From: Limosilactobacillus ingluviei DSM 15946
GTDB taxonomy: Bacteria > Bacillota > Bacilli > Lactobacillales > Lactobacillaceae
Assembly (NCBI RefSeq): GCF_001435775.1
Contig: NZ_AZFK01000002.1
Coordinates: 1-49,515, forward strand
Direction of reading: 5' to 3'
DNA: 49,515 bases
Numbering within the stretch: position 1 is the first letter of the stretch; every line of letters starts with the position of its first letter. The notes beneath the pieces are model-generated. The model saw only the letters and a list, made by a program, of their open reading frames with translations, was not told the DNA's origin and ran no database searches. The position numbers were made by a program, and so were the translations under genes. This document shows, one piece after another, positions 8,184 to 14,945 of the stretch.

Positions 8184-8782
8184 TGCAGTACCCGGAACCA
8201 ATTGCCAAGCTGATTGCTTCGTATATGAAGCTACCCGGGATTGGCGAAAAGACGGCGACCCGGCTGGCTTTTTACACCTTGGGAATGGCGGATGAAGACG
8301 TCAAGGACTTTGCCAGTGCCTTGACCGCGGTGAAACGGGATCTGCACTATTGCACGATTTGCGGTAACATTACGGAAGATGACCCCTGCCCCTTGTGTAA
8401 GGATGCTTCGCGCGACCAAAAGACGCTGCTGGTGGTGGAACGCTCGCGGGATATCATGGCTATGGAACGCATGAATGAATATCACGGCCTGTACCATGTT
8501 TTGCATGGGACGATTTCCCCTAGTGCCGGGACGGGACCGATGGATATTAACATTCCCAGCTTGATTGAGCGCTTGAAGAGCCACCCCGAGATCAACGAAG
8601 TGATTATTGCAACCAATGCGTCCTTGGACGGGGAAACGACGGCCCAATACCTGGCGAAGCTAATCAAACCCGCTCAGATCAAAGTAACCCGCTTGGCCCA
8701 CGGACTCTCAGCAGGGGCCGACATTGATTATACCGATGAAGTAACCCTCTTTAAGGCGGTGCAAGGACGAACGGAGATGTAG
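8183..8782 (+). CDS. recR: Recombination protein RecR
   Basis: A 199-residue protein with a helix-hairpin-helix region ([14 protein letters not shown]), the C4 zinc finger ([16 protein letters not shown], about 57-72), and a Toprim domain starting at [15 protein letters not shown] with [10 protein letters not shown]. RecR acts with RecO (and RecF) to load RecA at gaps and during transformation-associated recombination. It is translationally coupled to ybaB and followed after five bases by yaaL. Length and motifs are standard. Confidence 0.97.
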   Translation: MQYPEPIAKLIASYMKLPGIGEKTATRLAFYTLGMADEDVKDFASALTAVKRDLHYCTICGNITEDDPCPLCKDASRDQKTLLVVERSRDIMAMERMNEYHGLYHVLHGTISPSAGTGPMDINIPSLIERLKSHPEINEVIIATNASLDGETTAQYLAKLIKPAQIKVTRLAHGLSAGADIDYTDEVTLFKAVQGRTEM

Positions 8783-8787
8783 ACAGG

Positions 8788-9036
8788 ATGAGCCTTTTTA
8801 AGCGCACGCCTGACGTGAAGCAGGCAGCGAATGCAGATTTATTAGCGTTGATCTATGCAACTAAGGCCAGTTGGGATCACGCGAAGGAAACGGCCCAGGC
8901 GGTGTACGAAAGCCAGGTTGATACCGAATTGGTAGAACGGACCAAATTACAAGAACAAAAGTACCTGTACTTGTATAACTTGGCGCGGCAACGGCACGTG
9001 CACGGGACGCTAAACGACGGGGTTATCCAAAATTAG
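8788..9036 (+). CDS. yaaL: YaaL-family small protein (DUF2508)
   Basis: An 82-residue, probably helical, soluble protein with no catalytic motif. It matches YaaL in size and position (recR-yaaL-tmk), with a central AKETAQAVYESQVDTELVERT helix and LQEQKYLYLYNLARQRHV. No function is established for the family. The reading frame ends four bases before the tmk frame opens. Confidence 0.8.
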   Translation: MSLFKRTPDVKQAANADLLALIYATKASWDHAKETAQAVYESQVDTELVERTKLQEQKYLYLYNLARQRHVHGTLNDGVIQN

Positions 9037-9045
9037 GGGGTGCAC

Positions 9046-9687
9046 ATGACAGCACAAGGCTTTTTTATCTCATTTGAAGGACCGGATGGGGCCGGGAAGA
9101 CCAGCGTCATGACGGCGGTGGCTGCGACGTTGGCCGAACGTTGGGGTAACCAGCGGATCATGCAAACCAGAGAACCCGGTGGCAACCACATTGCCGAACA
9201 AATCCGGGCCGTCTTGTTTGATGATGCCAACCGGCAAATGGATGCCCGGACCGAGGCCCTGCTCTTTGCGGCCGCCCGCCGGCAACACGTTGTGGAAGAT
9301 CTCAAGCCGGCCTTGGCGGCGGGACAGATTATTTTATCAGATCGCTACGTGGATAGTTCCGTTGCTTACCAGGGGGCCGGTCGGGGCCTGGGGATGGCAC
9401 AAATTTGGGAATTAAACCAGTATGCCGTGGAAAACTGTATGCCCCAGCTGACGATTTATTTAGATCTGCCGGTGCGCGTGGGCTTGGCCCGGATTGCCCA
9501 ACACCGGGCCGATCAAGTCAATCGCCTGGATGAAGAAGCCCTGAGCTTTCACGAAACCGTCCATGCAGCCTTTGATCAATTGGCTGCCCAACATCCGGCG
9601 CGGATTGTCAAAGTCGATGCCAACCAACCCCAAGCGGCAGTGGTTGCCGCGGTCTTGGCTGTGATCAAGGCGCGCTTGGGATTGTAA
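9046..9687 (+). CDS. tmk: Thymidylate kinase
   Basis: It phosphorylates dTMP to dTDP. The 213-residue protein shows the P-loop SFEGPDGAGKTS near the N terminus, the TREPGG box, the DRYVDSSVAYQGAGRGLG motif (about 98-114), and TIYLDLPVRVGLAR. The frame is open from GTG 9040, but AGGGGG at 9035-9040 is ideally spaced for ATG 9046, so that start is chosen. It sits between yaaL and darA as in B. subtilis. Confidence 0.96.
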   Translation: MTAQGFFISFEGPDGAGKTSVMTAVAATLAERWGNQRIMQTREPGGNHIAEQIRAVLFDDANRQMDARTEALLFAAARRQHVVEDLKPALAAGQIILSDRYVDSSVAYQGAGRGLGMAQIWELNQYAVENCMPQLTIYLDLPVRVGLARIAQHRADQVNRLDEEALSFHETVHAAFDQLAAQHPARIVKVDANQPQAAVVAAVLAVIKARLGL

Positions 9688-9714
9688 CACGGAAAGCAGA
9701 ATGGAGGAATTACC

Positions 9715-10035
9715 ATGAAAATGTTGATGGCAATTGTACAACCAAAGGATGCCAGCAAGGTGCAAGCGGCCCTAGCGAAGGCCAAAATTGGGGCAACCAA
9801 GCTGCAATCTACGGGGGGCTTCTTGCGGGAAGGTAATACCACCTTTATGATCGTGGTCGATGACGACCGGGTGGACCAAACCCTGGCGATTATCAAGGAA
9901 AACGCCAAGACCCGCGAACAATTCGTGGCCCCATCGGCGTACATTGACAATGCCGCCAATGCGGTGCCGATGAACGTCCAAGTCGGTGGCGCCACGGTCT
10001 TTGTGCTGCCGGTCGATCAATTCATTCATTTCTAG
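9715..10035 (+). CDS. darA: Cyclic-di-AMP receptor, PII-like (YaaQ)
   Basis: A 106-residue PII-fold protein matching B. subtilis YaaQ/DarA: MKMLMAIVQPKDASKV, ATKLQSTGGFLREGNTTFMIVVDDDRVD and the GGATVFVLPVDQF tail. DarA homologues bind c-di-AMP as trimers; the downstream target is not well defined. AATGGAGGAATTACC precedes the ATG. The location between tmk and holB is conserved. Its relevance to the KimA transporter in this window (KimA is c-di-AMP sensitive in B. subtilis) is inference. Confidence 0.93.
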   Translation: MKMLMAIVQPKDASKVQAALAKAKIGATKLQSTGGFLREGNTTFMIVVDDDRVDQTLAIIKENAKTREQFVAPSAYIDNAANAVPMNVQVGGATVFVLPVDQFIHF

Positions 10036-10056
10036 TGAGCAAGCAGACGGGAGGAA

Positions 10057-11064
10057 ATGGTGGCTTTTCAAGCAGAACTTTTACAGCCGCAATTGTTGGC
10101 CCGGATGCAACGGGTAATTGCGCAAGGTGAATTGGCCCACGCTTATTTGTTGGTCGGCCCCAGTGGGTCCGGTAAACTGGCCCTGGCCCAGTGGTTGACG
10201 ATGCGCTTATTTTGTGAATACGTGGTGGCTGGCCAACCCGACGGCACGTGCCCGGAATGCCAGCGGATTTTGTCGGGCAACCACCCCGATGTCGTGATTG
10301 CTCAGGCCGAGGGGCGGCAGATCAAAGTCGATCAGGTTCGACACCTTAAGGCTGAATTTACTAAGACCGGGATGGAAGGCCAAACCAAAGTGTTTATCAT
10401 TGAAGCGGCCGAAAAGCTGACGGTCAGCGCGGCCAATTCACTGCTGAAATTCATTGAGGAACCGGGCCCAGGGATCTACATTTTACTGTTAACTACCAAC
10501 AAAAATGCCGTCTTGCCCACGATTCAATCCCGGACCCAGGTGCTGGAATTATTGCCCTTGAGTACCGAGGCGGTGCAAGCCAATTTACAAGCCGCAGGGG
10601 TGCCGCCTTACCTCCAACCGGTGATGCTGGGGCTGACGACGGATGCGCAGCTGGCCCAGGCCTGGTTGGCTGATGACTGGTTCCAAAAGGCGGTGGAGGC
10701 GGTTTGGCAGTGGTTTAAGGCGGTCAGTCAGGGGCAAGCGCTGGCCTTTGTCCAGGTGGCGACCGATTTGGTGCCCTTGGCAAACGAGCGGCAACAAGCG
10801 CAAGTCCTCTTGGATTTGATGACCCTGCTATGGCGGGATGCCTTGCTGGTTAAAAATGGGGTTCAAGCCGGGCTGCACTTTCAACAGTGGGCTGCGGAAC
10901 TGACGACCCAAAGCCAAGCCCTCCCGGCTGCGCGGGTTCTGGCTGCCAGCGAATTAACCCTGGAGTGCCGGAAACTATTGGATCAGAATTTAAACTTTCA
11001 AACGGTCGCAGAGCAATTAACCCTGCGCCAACTTGCAGTTATTAAGCCAGAAGGGGGCAGGTAA
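10057..11064 (+). CDS. holB: DNA polymerase III subunit delta'
   Basis: A 335-residue clamp-loader stator subunit. It keeps the AAA+ frame (LVGPSGSGKLALA near residue 32, a partial Cys module CEYV...CPECQ, KLTVSAANSLLKFIEEPG, TTNKNAVLPTIQSRTQ). The Walker A ends GKLA rather than GKT/S, consistent with delta' not being an efficient ATPase. GGGAGGAA precedes the ATG. It is followed two bases later by yabA, the initiation regulator that contacts DnaA and DnaN. Confidence 0.94.
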   Translation: MVAFQAELLQPQLLARMQRVIAQGELAHAYLLVGPSGSGKLALAQWLTMRLFCEYVVAGQPDGTCPECQRILSGNHPDVVIAQAEGRQIKVDQVRHLKAEFTKTGMEGQTKVFIIEAAEKLTVSAANSLLKFIEEPGPGIYILLLTTNKNAVLPTIQSRTQVLELLPLSTEAVQANLQAAGVPPYLQPVMLGLTTDAQLAQAWLADDWFQKAVEAVWQWFKAVSQGQALAFVQVATDLVPLANERQQAQVLLDLMTLLWRDALLVKNGVQAGLHFQQWAAELTTQSQALPAARVLAASELTLECRKLLDQNLNFQTVAEQLTLRQLAVIKPEGGR

Positions 11065-11065
11065 G

Positions 11066-11410
11066 GTGGCAGACCATTTTGACATGAGTGATATTTATGA
11101 GCAATTTGCGGCGGTAACGCGCCAAACCAAGGACCTGGTCGACAGCATGGAAGTCCTGTCCGAAAAATTAAGCCTGGTCCTGGCGGAAAACGCCAAGTTA
11201 GCGATTGAAAATGATCATTTGCATGAGGTGATCAATAAGCAGCACCGAAAAAAGCAAGAAGAGGGCTTATCGGATTCGCGCAAAATGTTGCAAAAGCTGT
11301 ACCAAGAAGGCTTCCACGTTTGCAACGATATGTACGGAAAACGCTTGGAAGACCACGAATCGTGCACCTTTTGTCTGGATGCGATCTATGGTCGCCACCA
11401 GCAAGCCTAA
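11066..11410 (+). CDS. yabA: Replication initiation control protein YabA
   Basis: A 114-residue protein with an N-terminal coiled coil (about 5-60, heptad-like leucines) and the C-terminal zinc module HVC...CTFC (GFHVCNDMYGKR...SCTFCLD), the layout of YabA. YabA tethers DnaA to the sliding clamp to restrain re-initiation. The start is chosen at GTG 11066, eight bases after AGGGGG; ATG 11084 is an alternative. A more distal frame opening at 11033 lies inside holB and lacks a ribosome-binding site. Confidence 0.9.
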   Translation: MADHFDMSDIYEQFAAVTRQTKDLVDSMEVLSEKLSLVLAENAKLAIENDHLHEVINKQHRKKQEEGLSDSRKMLQKLYQEGFHVCNDMYGKRLEDHESCTFCLDAIYGRHQQA

Positions 11411-11416
11411 AGCACT

Positions 11417-11456
11417 AAAAAACAGCGGGGAGCCTTGTTTGCACCCGCTGTTTTTT
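11417..11456 (+). terminator. Terminator after yabA (dnaX operon end)
   Basis: AACAGCGGG pairs with CCCGCTGTT across an 14-base loop, with A residues before and six T residues after, so it could work in both directions. It separates the replication operon from rsmI. Confidence 0.9.
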
Positions 11457-11500
11457 GGTACCCTTAAACTAACTACGACACGCAGAAAAGAGAGGAAACT

Positions 11501-12367
11501 ATGCAGCAAGTAAGCAGTTTTGCCCCGACTGAGATGGGGACGTTATACCTGGTGCCCACACCGATTGGCAACCTGGGTGATATGACAATGCGGGCGCTGG
11601 AAGTGCTCAAGACCGTGGATTTGATTGCCGCTGAAGATACTCGGCACACCCAACAGTTGTTAAACCACTTTGGGATTAAACAAAAGTTGGTCAGTTTGCA
11701 TGAGCACAACCACGAGCAACGGGTGCCCCAATTGCTGGCCGCTTTGCAAGCGGGCCAGCAAATTGCCCAGTGCAGTGATGCGGGGATGCCGTCGATCTCT
11801 GATCCCGGCAAGGAGTTGGTTGCCGCGGCCACGAAGGCTGGGATTCCGGTCGTGGCCTTGCCGGGGCCCAACGCCGCCTTGACGGCCTTGATCGCTTCGG
11901 GGTTGGTCCCGCAACCCTTTACCTTCTATGGCTTTTTGGAGCGCAAGCACCAGCAACAGGTAACGGCTTTGACGGCTCTGCGAGACCGGCCGGAGACCTT
12001 GATTTTTTATGAGGCGCCCCACCGCTTGAAAAAGACGCTGCAGGCAATGGCTGAAGTCTTTGGGCCCCAACGGCGCGTGGTGTTGGCCCGTGAATTAACC
12101 AAGCGCTACGAAGAGTACTTGCGGGGGAATTTGGGAGAAGCGGTGGCTTGGGCGGAAAGCGAACCGGTGCGGGGCGAATTTGTCGTCCTGGTGGCGGGTA
12201 ATGACCACCCAACGCCAATTGCAGCCGCTGACACCAGCAGTCCAACCGAAGCGATTGACGCTGCGATTGCAACGGGCCTGTCAACTAATGCAGCGATCAA
12301 GCAGGTGGCCAAGCAACGGGGACTGAACCGTCAAGCCTTATATAAGGCCTACCATGGTTTGGCTTAG
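11501..12367 (+). CDS. rsmI: 16S rRNA (cytidine-1402 2'-O) methyltransferase RsmI
   Basis: A 288-residue tetrapyrrole-methylase-fold enzyme. Visible family blocks are LYLVPTPIGNLGDMTMRALE, LIAAEDTRHTQQLLNHF, CSDAGMPSISDPG, VALPGPNAALTALIASGL and FEAPHR-like IFYEAPHRLKKTL. It methylates the 2'-hydroxyl of C1402 in the 30S decoding centre. AGAGAGGAAACT precedes the ATG. It follows yabA as in B. subtilis and is probably co-transcribed with the thioesterase gene 21 bases downstream. Confidence 0.95.
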   Translation: MQQVSSFAPTEMGTLYLVPTPIGNLGDMTMRALEVLKTVDLIAAEDTRHTQQLLNHFGIKQKLVSLHEHNHEQRVPQLLAALQAGQQIAQCSDAGMPSISDPGKELVAAATKAGIPVVALPGPNAALTALIASGLVPQPFTFYGFLERKHQQQVTALTALRDRPETLIFYEAPHRLKKTLQAMAEVFGPQRRVVLARELTKRYEEYLRGNLGEAVAWAESEPVRGEFVVLVAGNDHPTPIAAADTSSPTEAIDAAIATGLSTNAAIKQVAKQRGLNRQALYKAYHGLA

Positions 12368-12387
12368 GGAAGGGACCACGAGAAAAG

Positions 12388-13143
12388 ATGACTATTTTAA
12401 ACCAATTTGAAATGCAACACGCCATTCCATATTACGAATGTGATGCTAGTGGGCACTTAACGGTGGCAATGTTGTTTCGCTTGTTGATTTTAGCATCGGA
12501 GCAGCACAGTGACGCGTTAAAGGTCGGACCGGCGGCAGTTAAAGCCTACGGGGGTGGCTGGGTAATTATCAATTACGCTGGTGAGTTAGCGGCGCTGCCC
12601 CGCGAAGGGACCACGATCACGATTGGAACCAAAATTGCGGCCTACAATCGGTTCTTTGTGGTCCGCGATTTTTGGGTGCGCGCTGCGACCGGGGAAGAAT
12701 TGGTGCGGCTGCAAGGCCTTTTCGCCTTTATGGATCTGACCAAACGCAAAATGGTGACGATTCCGTCGGCCTTGATTGCTCCGTATCAATTAACGGAAAG
12801 TCGGCGCCTGCCAAAGGTACCGCGCCCCCTGACGCTTGAACAGCCTGATCCGGCTTGGCAGGGACAAACTTACCGGGTCCGCTTTTTTGATATTGATTTA
12901 AATAATCACGTCAACAACGCTGTGTACTTTGACTGGCTCTTGGATCCCTTGGGCAGTGAATTTTTGCTGCACCACCGCTTGATTCACGTAAAGATGAAAT
13001 ACGATCATGAGGTGCGGGCTGGCGAACAAGTCACCAGTCGCTTTGTGATCACCCCGGCGTCCGATCGGGTGGTGACCCACCACCAAATTTGTAATTCTGC
13101 CGGCTTAGCGGCCGAAGCGGAATTTGAATGGGTGCCGGCTTAA
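12388..13143 (+). CDS. Acyl-ACP thioesterase (Fat-type double hotdog)
   Basis: A 251-residue two-hotdog thioesterase. The first half contains ECDASGHLTVAMLFRLLILASEQHSDALKVG and the second half DIDLNNHVNNAVYFDWLLDPL, with the N-x-H-V-N-N signature of plant and bacterial acyl-ACP thioesterases. It would release fatty acids from acyl-ACP. It lies just after rsmI, a common position in lactobacilli. The Shine-Dalgarno is weak, so expression may rely on coupling with rsmI. Confidence 0.88.
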   Translation: MTILNQFEMQHAIPYYECDASGHLTVAMLFRLLILASEQHSDALKVGPAAVKAYGGGWVIINYAGELAALPREGTTITIGTKIAAYNRFFVVRDFWVRAATGEELVRLQGLFAFMDLTKRKMVTIPSALIAPYQLTESRRLPKVPRPLTLEQPDPAWQGQTYRVRFFDIDLNNHVNNAVYFDWLLDPLGSEFLLHHRLIHVKMKYDHEVRAGEQVTSRFVITPASDRVVTHHQICNSAGLAAEAEFEWVPA

Positions 13144-13148
13144 TGAAA

Positions 13149-13198
13149 CGCCCCTGTTTGCCAGGACCAAAATTGGTCTAGGTGGCAAGCAGGGGCGC
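13149..13198. terminator. Long stem-loop between convergent genes
   Basis: CGCCCCTG...CAGGGGCG closes a long stem that also pairs TTGCCA with TGGCAA and GACCAA with TTGGTC at the tip. There is no strong T-run on either side, so termination is plausible but unproven. Confidence 0.5.
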
Positions 13199-13224
13199 TT
13201 TGCGTAAAAATAATCTAAATTGGT

Positions 13225-13359
13225 CTAGTTAAGTTCTTCGCTGATCAAGGACAATTCAGTGTCTGCACATTCAGCGTCTAATTGGTGGCGATCCTTGTTG
13301 TCAGCGTGGGCTTGCATTAAGGATAATTCCTTTTGGATCTTCATTTCAAATTGTTTCAT
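13225..13359 (-). CDS. Small acidic protein, 44 residues, unknown
   Basis: Starts MKQFEMKIQKELSLMQAHAD and ends SLISEELN; it is charged, probably helical and soluble. The frame is open further upstream to 13410, but GGGGAGGAAC lies seven bases before the internal ATG at 13359, and a promoter (TTGAAA/TATGAT) is present upstream, so the shorter form is the likely gene. I do not recognise a family. Confidence 0.65.
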   Translation of the reverse strand: MKQFEMKIQKELSLMQAHADNKDRHQLDAECADTELSLISEELN

Positions 13360-13438
13360 GGTTTGTTCCTCCCCATTTGATGCGCGGCAGAGCGGATTGG
13401 TTGGCCGCACCTTTTTCCTTCTGAATTAGTATGATGAT

Positions 13439-13467
13439 ATCATAGCGCTAATTGGTATAGTTTTCAA
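13439..13467 (-). promoter_or_regulatory. Promoter of the 44-residue protein gene
   Basis: On the minus strand TTGAAA (13467-13462) and TATGAT (13444-13439) are 17 bases apart. The -10 overlaps a small palindrome ATGATATCAT. The rest of 13360-13555 shows no gene. Confidence 0.6.
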
Positions 13468-13555
13468 GGGAGATTAACATTACAAATTTGCTAAAGGTTT
13501 AACAATCGTGGTCTAGCTGGTGGGGAAGAAGTTGGGAAAAATGGGGCGCCAGAGG

Positions 13556-13584
13556 TTGATTTTTTGCCCAAAGTTGGTTACAAT
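13556..13584 (+). promoter_or_regulatory. Promoter of the 43-residue protein gene
   Basis: TTGATT (13556-13561) and TACAAT (13579-13584) are 17 bases apart, about 45 bases before the start codon. Confidence 0.65.
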
Positions 13585-13628
13585 CGGAATGTTGATTATT
13601 AACGATAGAAAAAAAGGAGGCAGATAGC

Positions 13629-13760
13629 ATGCGTAAAGCACATCCACATGGTGTACAAGGCCGTCGCCCAGTTGCTCCTAAGTACAAGCGGGCATTAAAG
13701 GAAAAGAAGATCGAAGAAATTCGTAAGTGGGCCAAGGAAAAGCCAGCTGACGAAAAGTAA
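13629..13760 (+). CDS. Small basic protein, 43 residues, unknown
   Basis: An ATG at 13629 preceded by AAAAAGGAGG opens a 43-codon frame with a strong sigma-A promoter. The product is very basic in the N-terminal half (MRKAHPHGVQGRRPVAPKYK) and helical in the C-terminal half (KIEEIRKWAKEKPADEK), like a small RNA- or nucleic-acid-binding peptide. I do not recognise the family. The good promoter, consensus Shine-Dalgarno and codon use argue that it is real. Confidence 0.65.
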   Translation: MRKAHPHGVQGRRPVAPKYKRALKEKKIEEIRKWAKEKPADEK

Positions 13761-13814
13761 TTTTATCGATAACAAGTTGTTAGCAGGGTTTTTCAAAAAA
13801 GATTGGGAAACAGC

Positions 13815-13851
13815 TTGCAATTTAGTTATCAATCAGGTATTATAATACCTG
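13815..13851 (+). promoter_or_regulatory. tRNA promoter overlapped by an 18-bp palindrome
   Basis: TTGCAA (13815-13820) and TATTAT (13838-13843) are 17 bases apart. The -10 sits inside a perfect palindrome, CAGGTATTATAATACCTG (13834-13851), which ends nine bases before the tRNA-Arg gene. Confidence 0.65.
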
Positions 13852-13859
13852 TTGATGAC

Positions 13860-13931
13860 GCGCTCTTAGTGTAATGGATCGCACGTGAGATTCCGGTTCT
13901 CAAAATCCGGGTTCGACTCCCGGGGAGCGCA
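13860..13931 (+). tRNA. tRNA-Arg (anticodon CCG), copy 1
   Basis: A 72-base cloverleaf with acceptor GCGCTCT/GGAGCGC, anticodon stem TGAGA/TCTCA around loop TTCCGGT (anticodon CCG, codon CGG), T-arm CCGGG TTCGACT CCCGG and discriminator A. CCA is not encoded. Confidence 0.95.
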
Positions 13932-13952
13932 TTTAGAATTTAATAATTCTAT

Positions 13953-14036
13953 GCCCCAGTGGCGGAACTGGCAGACGCGCAACGTTCAGGTCGTTGTATG
14001 GGTAACCATGTACAGGTTCGAATCCTGTTTGGGGCA
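13953..14036 (+). tRNA. tRNA-Leu (anticodon CAG), copy 1
   Basis: An 84-base class II tRNA with acceptor GCCCCAG/TTGGGGC, anticodon stem CAACG/CGTTG around TTCAGGT (anticodon CAG, codon CTG), a long variable arm, T-loop TTCGAAT and discriminator A. CCA is not encoded. Confidence 0.95.
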
Positions 14037-14043
14037 TTGGTGA

Positions 14044-14071
14044 AACGGCTCGGTTGGCGAGTCGTTTTTTT
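14044..14071 (+). terminator. Terminator after the first tRNA pair
   Basis: AACGGCTCG pairs with CGAGTCGTT (one G-U) and a run of seven T residues follows. Confidence 0.85.
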
Positions 14072-14094
14072 GTTGGTGTGGGACGAAAAAAGTT

Positions 14095-14125
14095 AAAATC
14101 CCCCTTGGCAAGTGGGGGGATTTTT
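14095..14125 (+). terminator. Second terminator, overlapping the next tRNA promoter
   Basis: AAAATCCCCC (14095-14104) pairs with GGGGGGATTTT, with T residues at 14121-14125. Its loop contains the -35 box (TTGGCA, 14105-14110) of the promoter for the second tRNA pair. Confidence 0.7.
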
Positions 14126-14133
14126 GGTATTAT
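14105..14133 (+). promoter_or_regulatory. Promoter of the second tRNA pair
   Basis: TTGGCA (14105-14110) and TATTAT (14128-14133) are 17 bases apart, 14 bases before the second tRNA-Arg. Confidence 0.6.
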
Positions 14134-14146
14134 ATATCTTGTTGAC

Positions 14147-14218
14147 GCGCTCTTAGTGTAATGGATCGCACGTGAGATTCCGGTTCTCGAAATCCGGGTT
14201 CGACTCCCGGGGAGCGCA
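14147..14218 (+). tRNA. tRNA-Arg (anticodon CCG), copy 2
   Basis: Identical to copy 1 except for one base in the 3' anticodon strand (TCTCG instead of TCTCA), which turns the top anticodon-stem pair into a U-G wobble. It lies 287 bases after copy 1. Confidence 0.95.
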
Positions 14219-14239
14219 TTTAAAAACTTAATCTTCTAT

Positions 14240-14323
14240 GCCCCAGTGGCGGAACTGGCAGACGCGCAACGTTCAGGTCGTTGTATGGGTAACCATGTAC
14301 AGGTTCGAATCCTGTTTGGGGCA
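14240..14323 (+). tRNA. tRNA-Leu (anticodon CAG), copy 2
   Basis: Base-for-base the same as copy 1, also 287 bases downstream of it, so the pair was duplicated as a unit. Discriminator A, no encoded CCA. Confidence 0.95.
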
Positions 14324-14331
14324 TTTGAGAT

Positions 14332-14363
14332 GCTCGCTATCGTGATGATAGCGGGCTTTTTTT
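14332..14363 (+). terminator. Terminator after the second tRNA pair
   Basis: GCTCGCTATC pairs with GATAGCGGGC across a five-base loop, followed by seven T residues. Confidence 0.9.
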
Positions 14364-14483
14364 GTTGTTACCCAATCTCGGTGTTTGTGCCTTCGTTTGA
14401 GGCGTGTGATCGGTTTAGCCGGGAAGAAGACTCGACAACAGTTAAACACTCGTGGGAGAGCTTGTAGAGGCTCTATAGAAGCG

Positions 14484-14513
14484 TAAAAAACGGCTACCGA
14501 GTCGGTAACCGTT
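14484..14513 (-). terminator. Terminator of the 93-residue protein gene
   Basis: On the minus strand AACGGTTACCGA pairs with TCGGTAGCCGTT and T residues follow (complement of the A-run at 14485-14490). It overlaps the stop codon. The stretch 14364-14483 holds no supported feature. Confidence 0.8.
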
Positions 14514-14793
14514 AAAGTTTGATTAAGTGTTTCTTGATCTCAGTGATTAAACGCTGTTTGTCTGCTGGAGTTAACATTGGCGGGACTAGTTCGTCGATTG
14601 AGTCGAAATAAATATAGGCGTCAATGGGGCTAAAGCCGATTTTTTCGTGATCTTCGTCAAATCCTAAAGGATAACAGAACCAATCGCCCATGAAATTGCT
14701 AATTTCACCAATTTCTTGATAATGGTACTTATCTTTTATTACCGAACCTGCATTTTCATAATCTACGGGACTGATACGGTATCGCTTAGCCAT
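14512..14793 (-). CDS. Unknown soluble protein, 93 residues
   Basis: Starts MAKRYRISPVDYENAGSV and has a middle block of aromatic and acidic residues (NFMGDWFCYPLGFDEDHEKIGFSPIDAYIYFDSIDELVPP) followed by a C-terminal helix. The frame runs further upstream to 14877, but TGGAGGTGATCGA just before the ATG at 14793 decides the start. No transmembrane segment or signal peptide. I do not recognise a family. Confidence 0.65.
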   Translation of the reverse strand: MAKRYRISPVDYENAGSVIKDKYHYQEIGEISNFMGDWFCYPLGFDEDHEKIGFSPIDAYIYFDSIDELVPPMLTPADKQRLITEIKKHLIKL

Positions 14794-14875
14794 TCGATCA
14801 CCTCCAGATTGAGAAGATTGAACTACCTTAAGACTAGGATGGCATTTAAGGACTGGTTTTGTATCTCTAGGTATC

Positions 14876-14907
14876 AAAAAACGCCCGGTGCGGTGGCACC
14901 AGGCGTT
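14876..14907 (-). terminator. Terminator of the succinate-semialdehyde dehydrogenase gene
   Basis: On the minus strand AACGCC-GGTGC pairs with GCACC-GGCGTT, followed by T residues (complement of the A-run 14876-14881). Confidence 0.8.
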
Positions 14908-14945
14908 AGAAAGAGTAAGAGTGGGTATGAGTGATGGAGAGAGGT

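Noticed and set aside
11033-11065. Longer YabA starting inside holB.
   Set aside because: Non-ATG start without a Shine-Dalgarno; GTG 11066 after AGGGGG fits better.
14246-14467. ORF overlapping the second tRNA-Leu.
   Set aside because: It runs through a tRNA and its terminator, so it is a chance frame.
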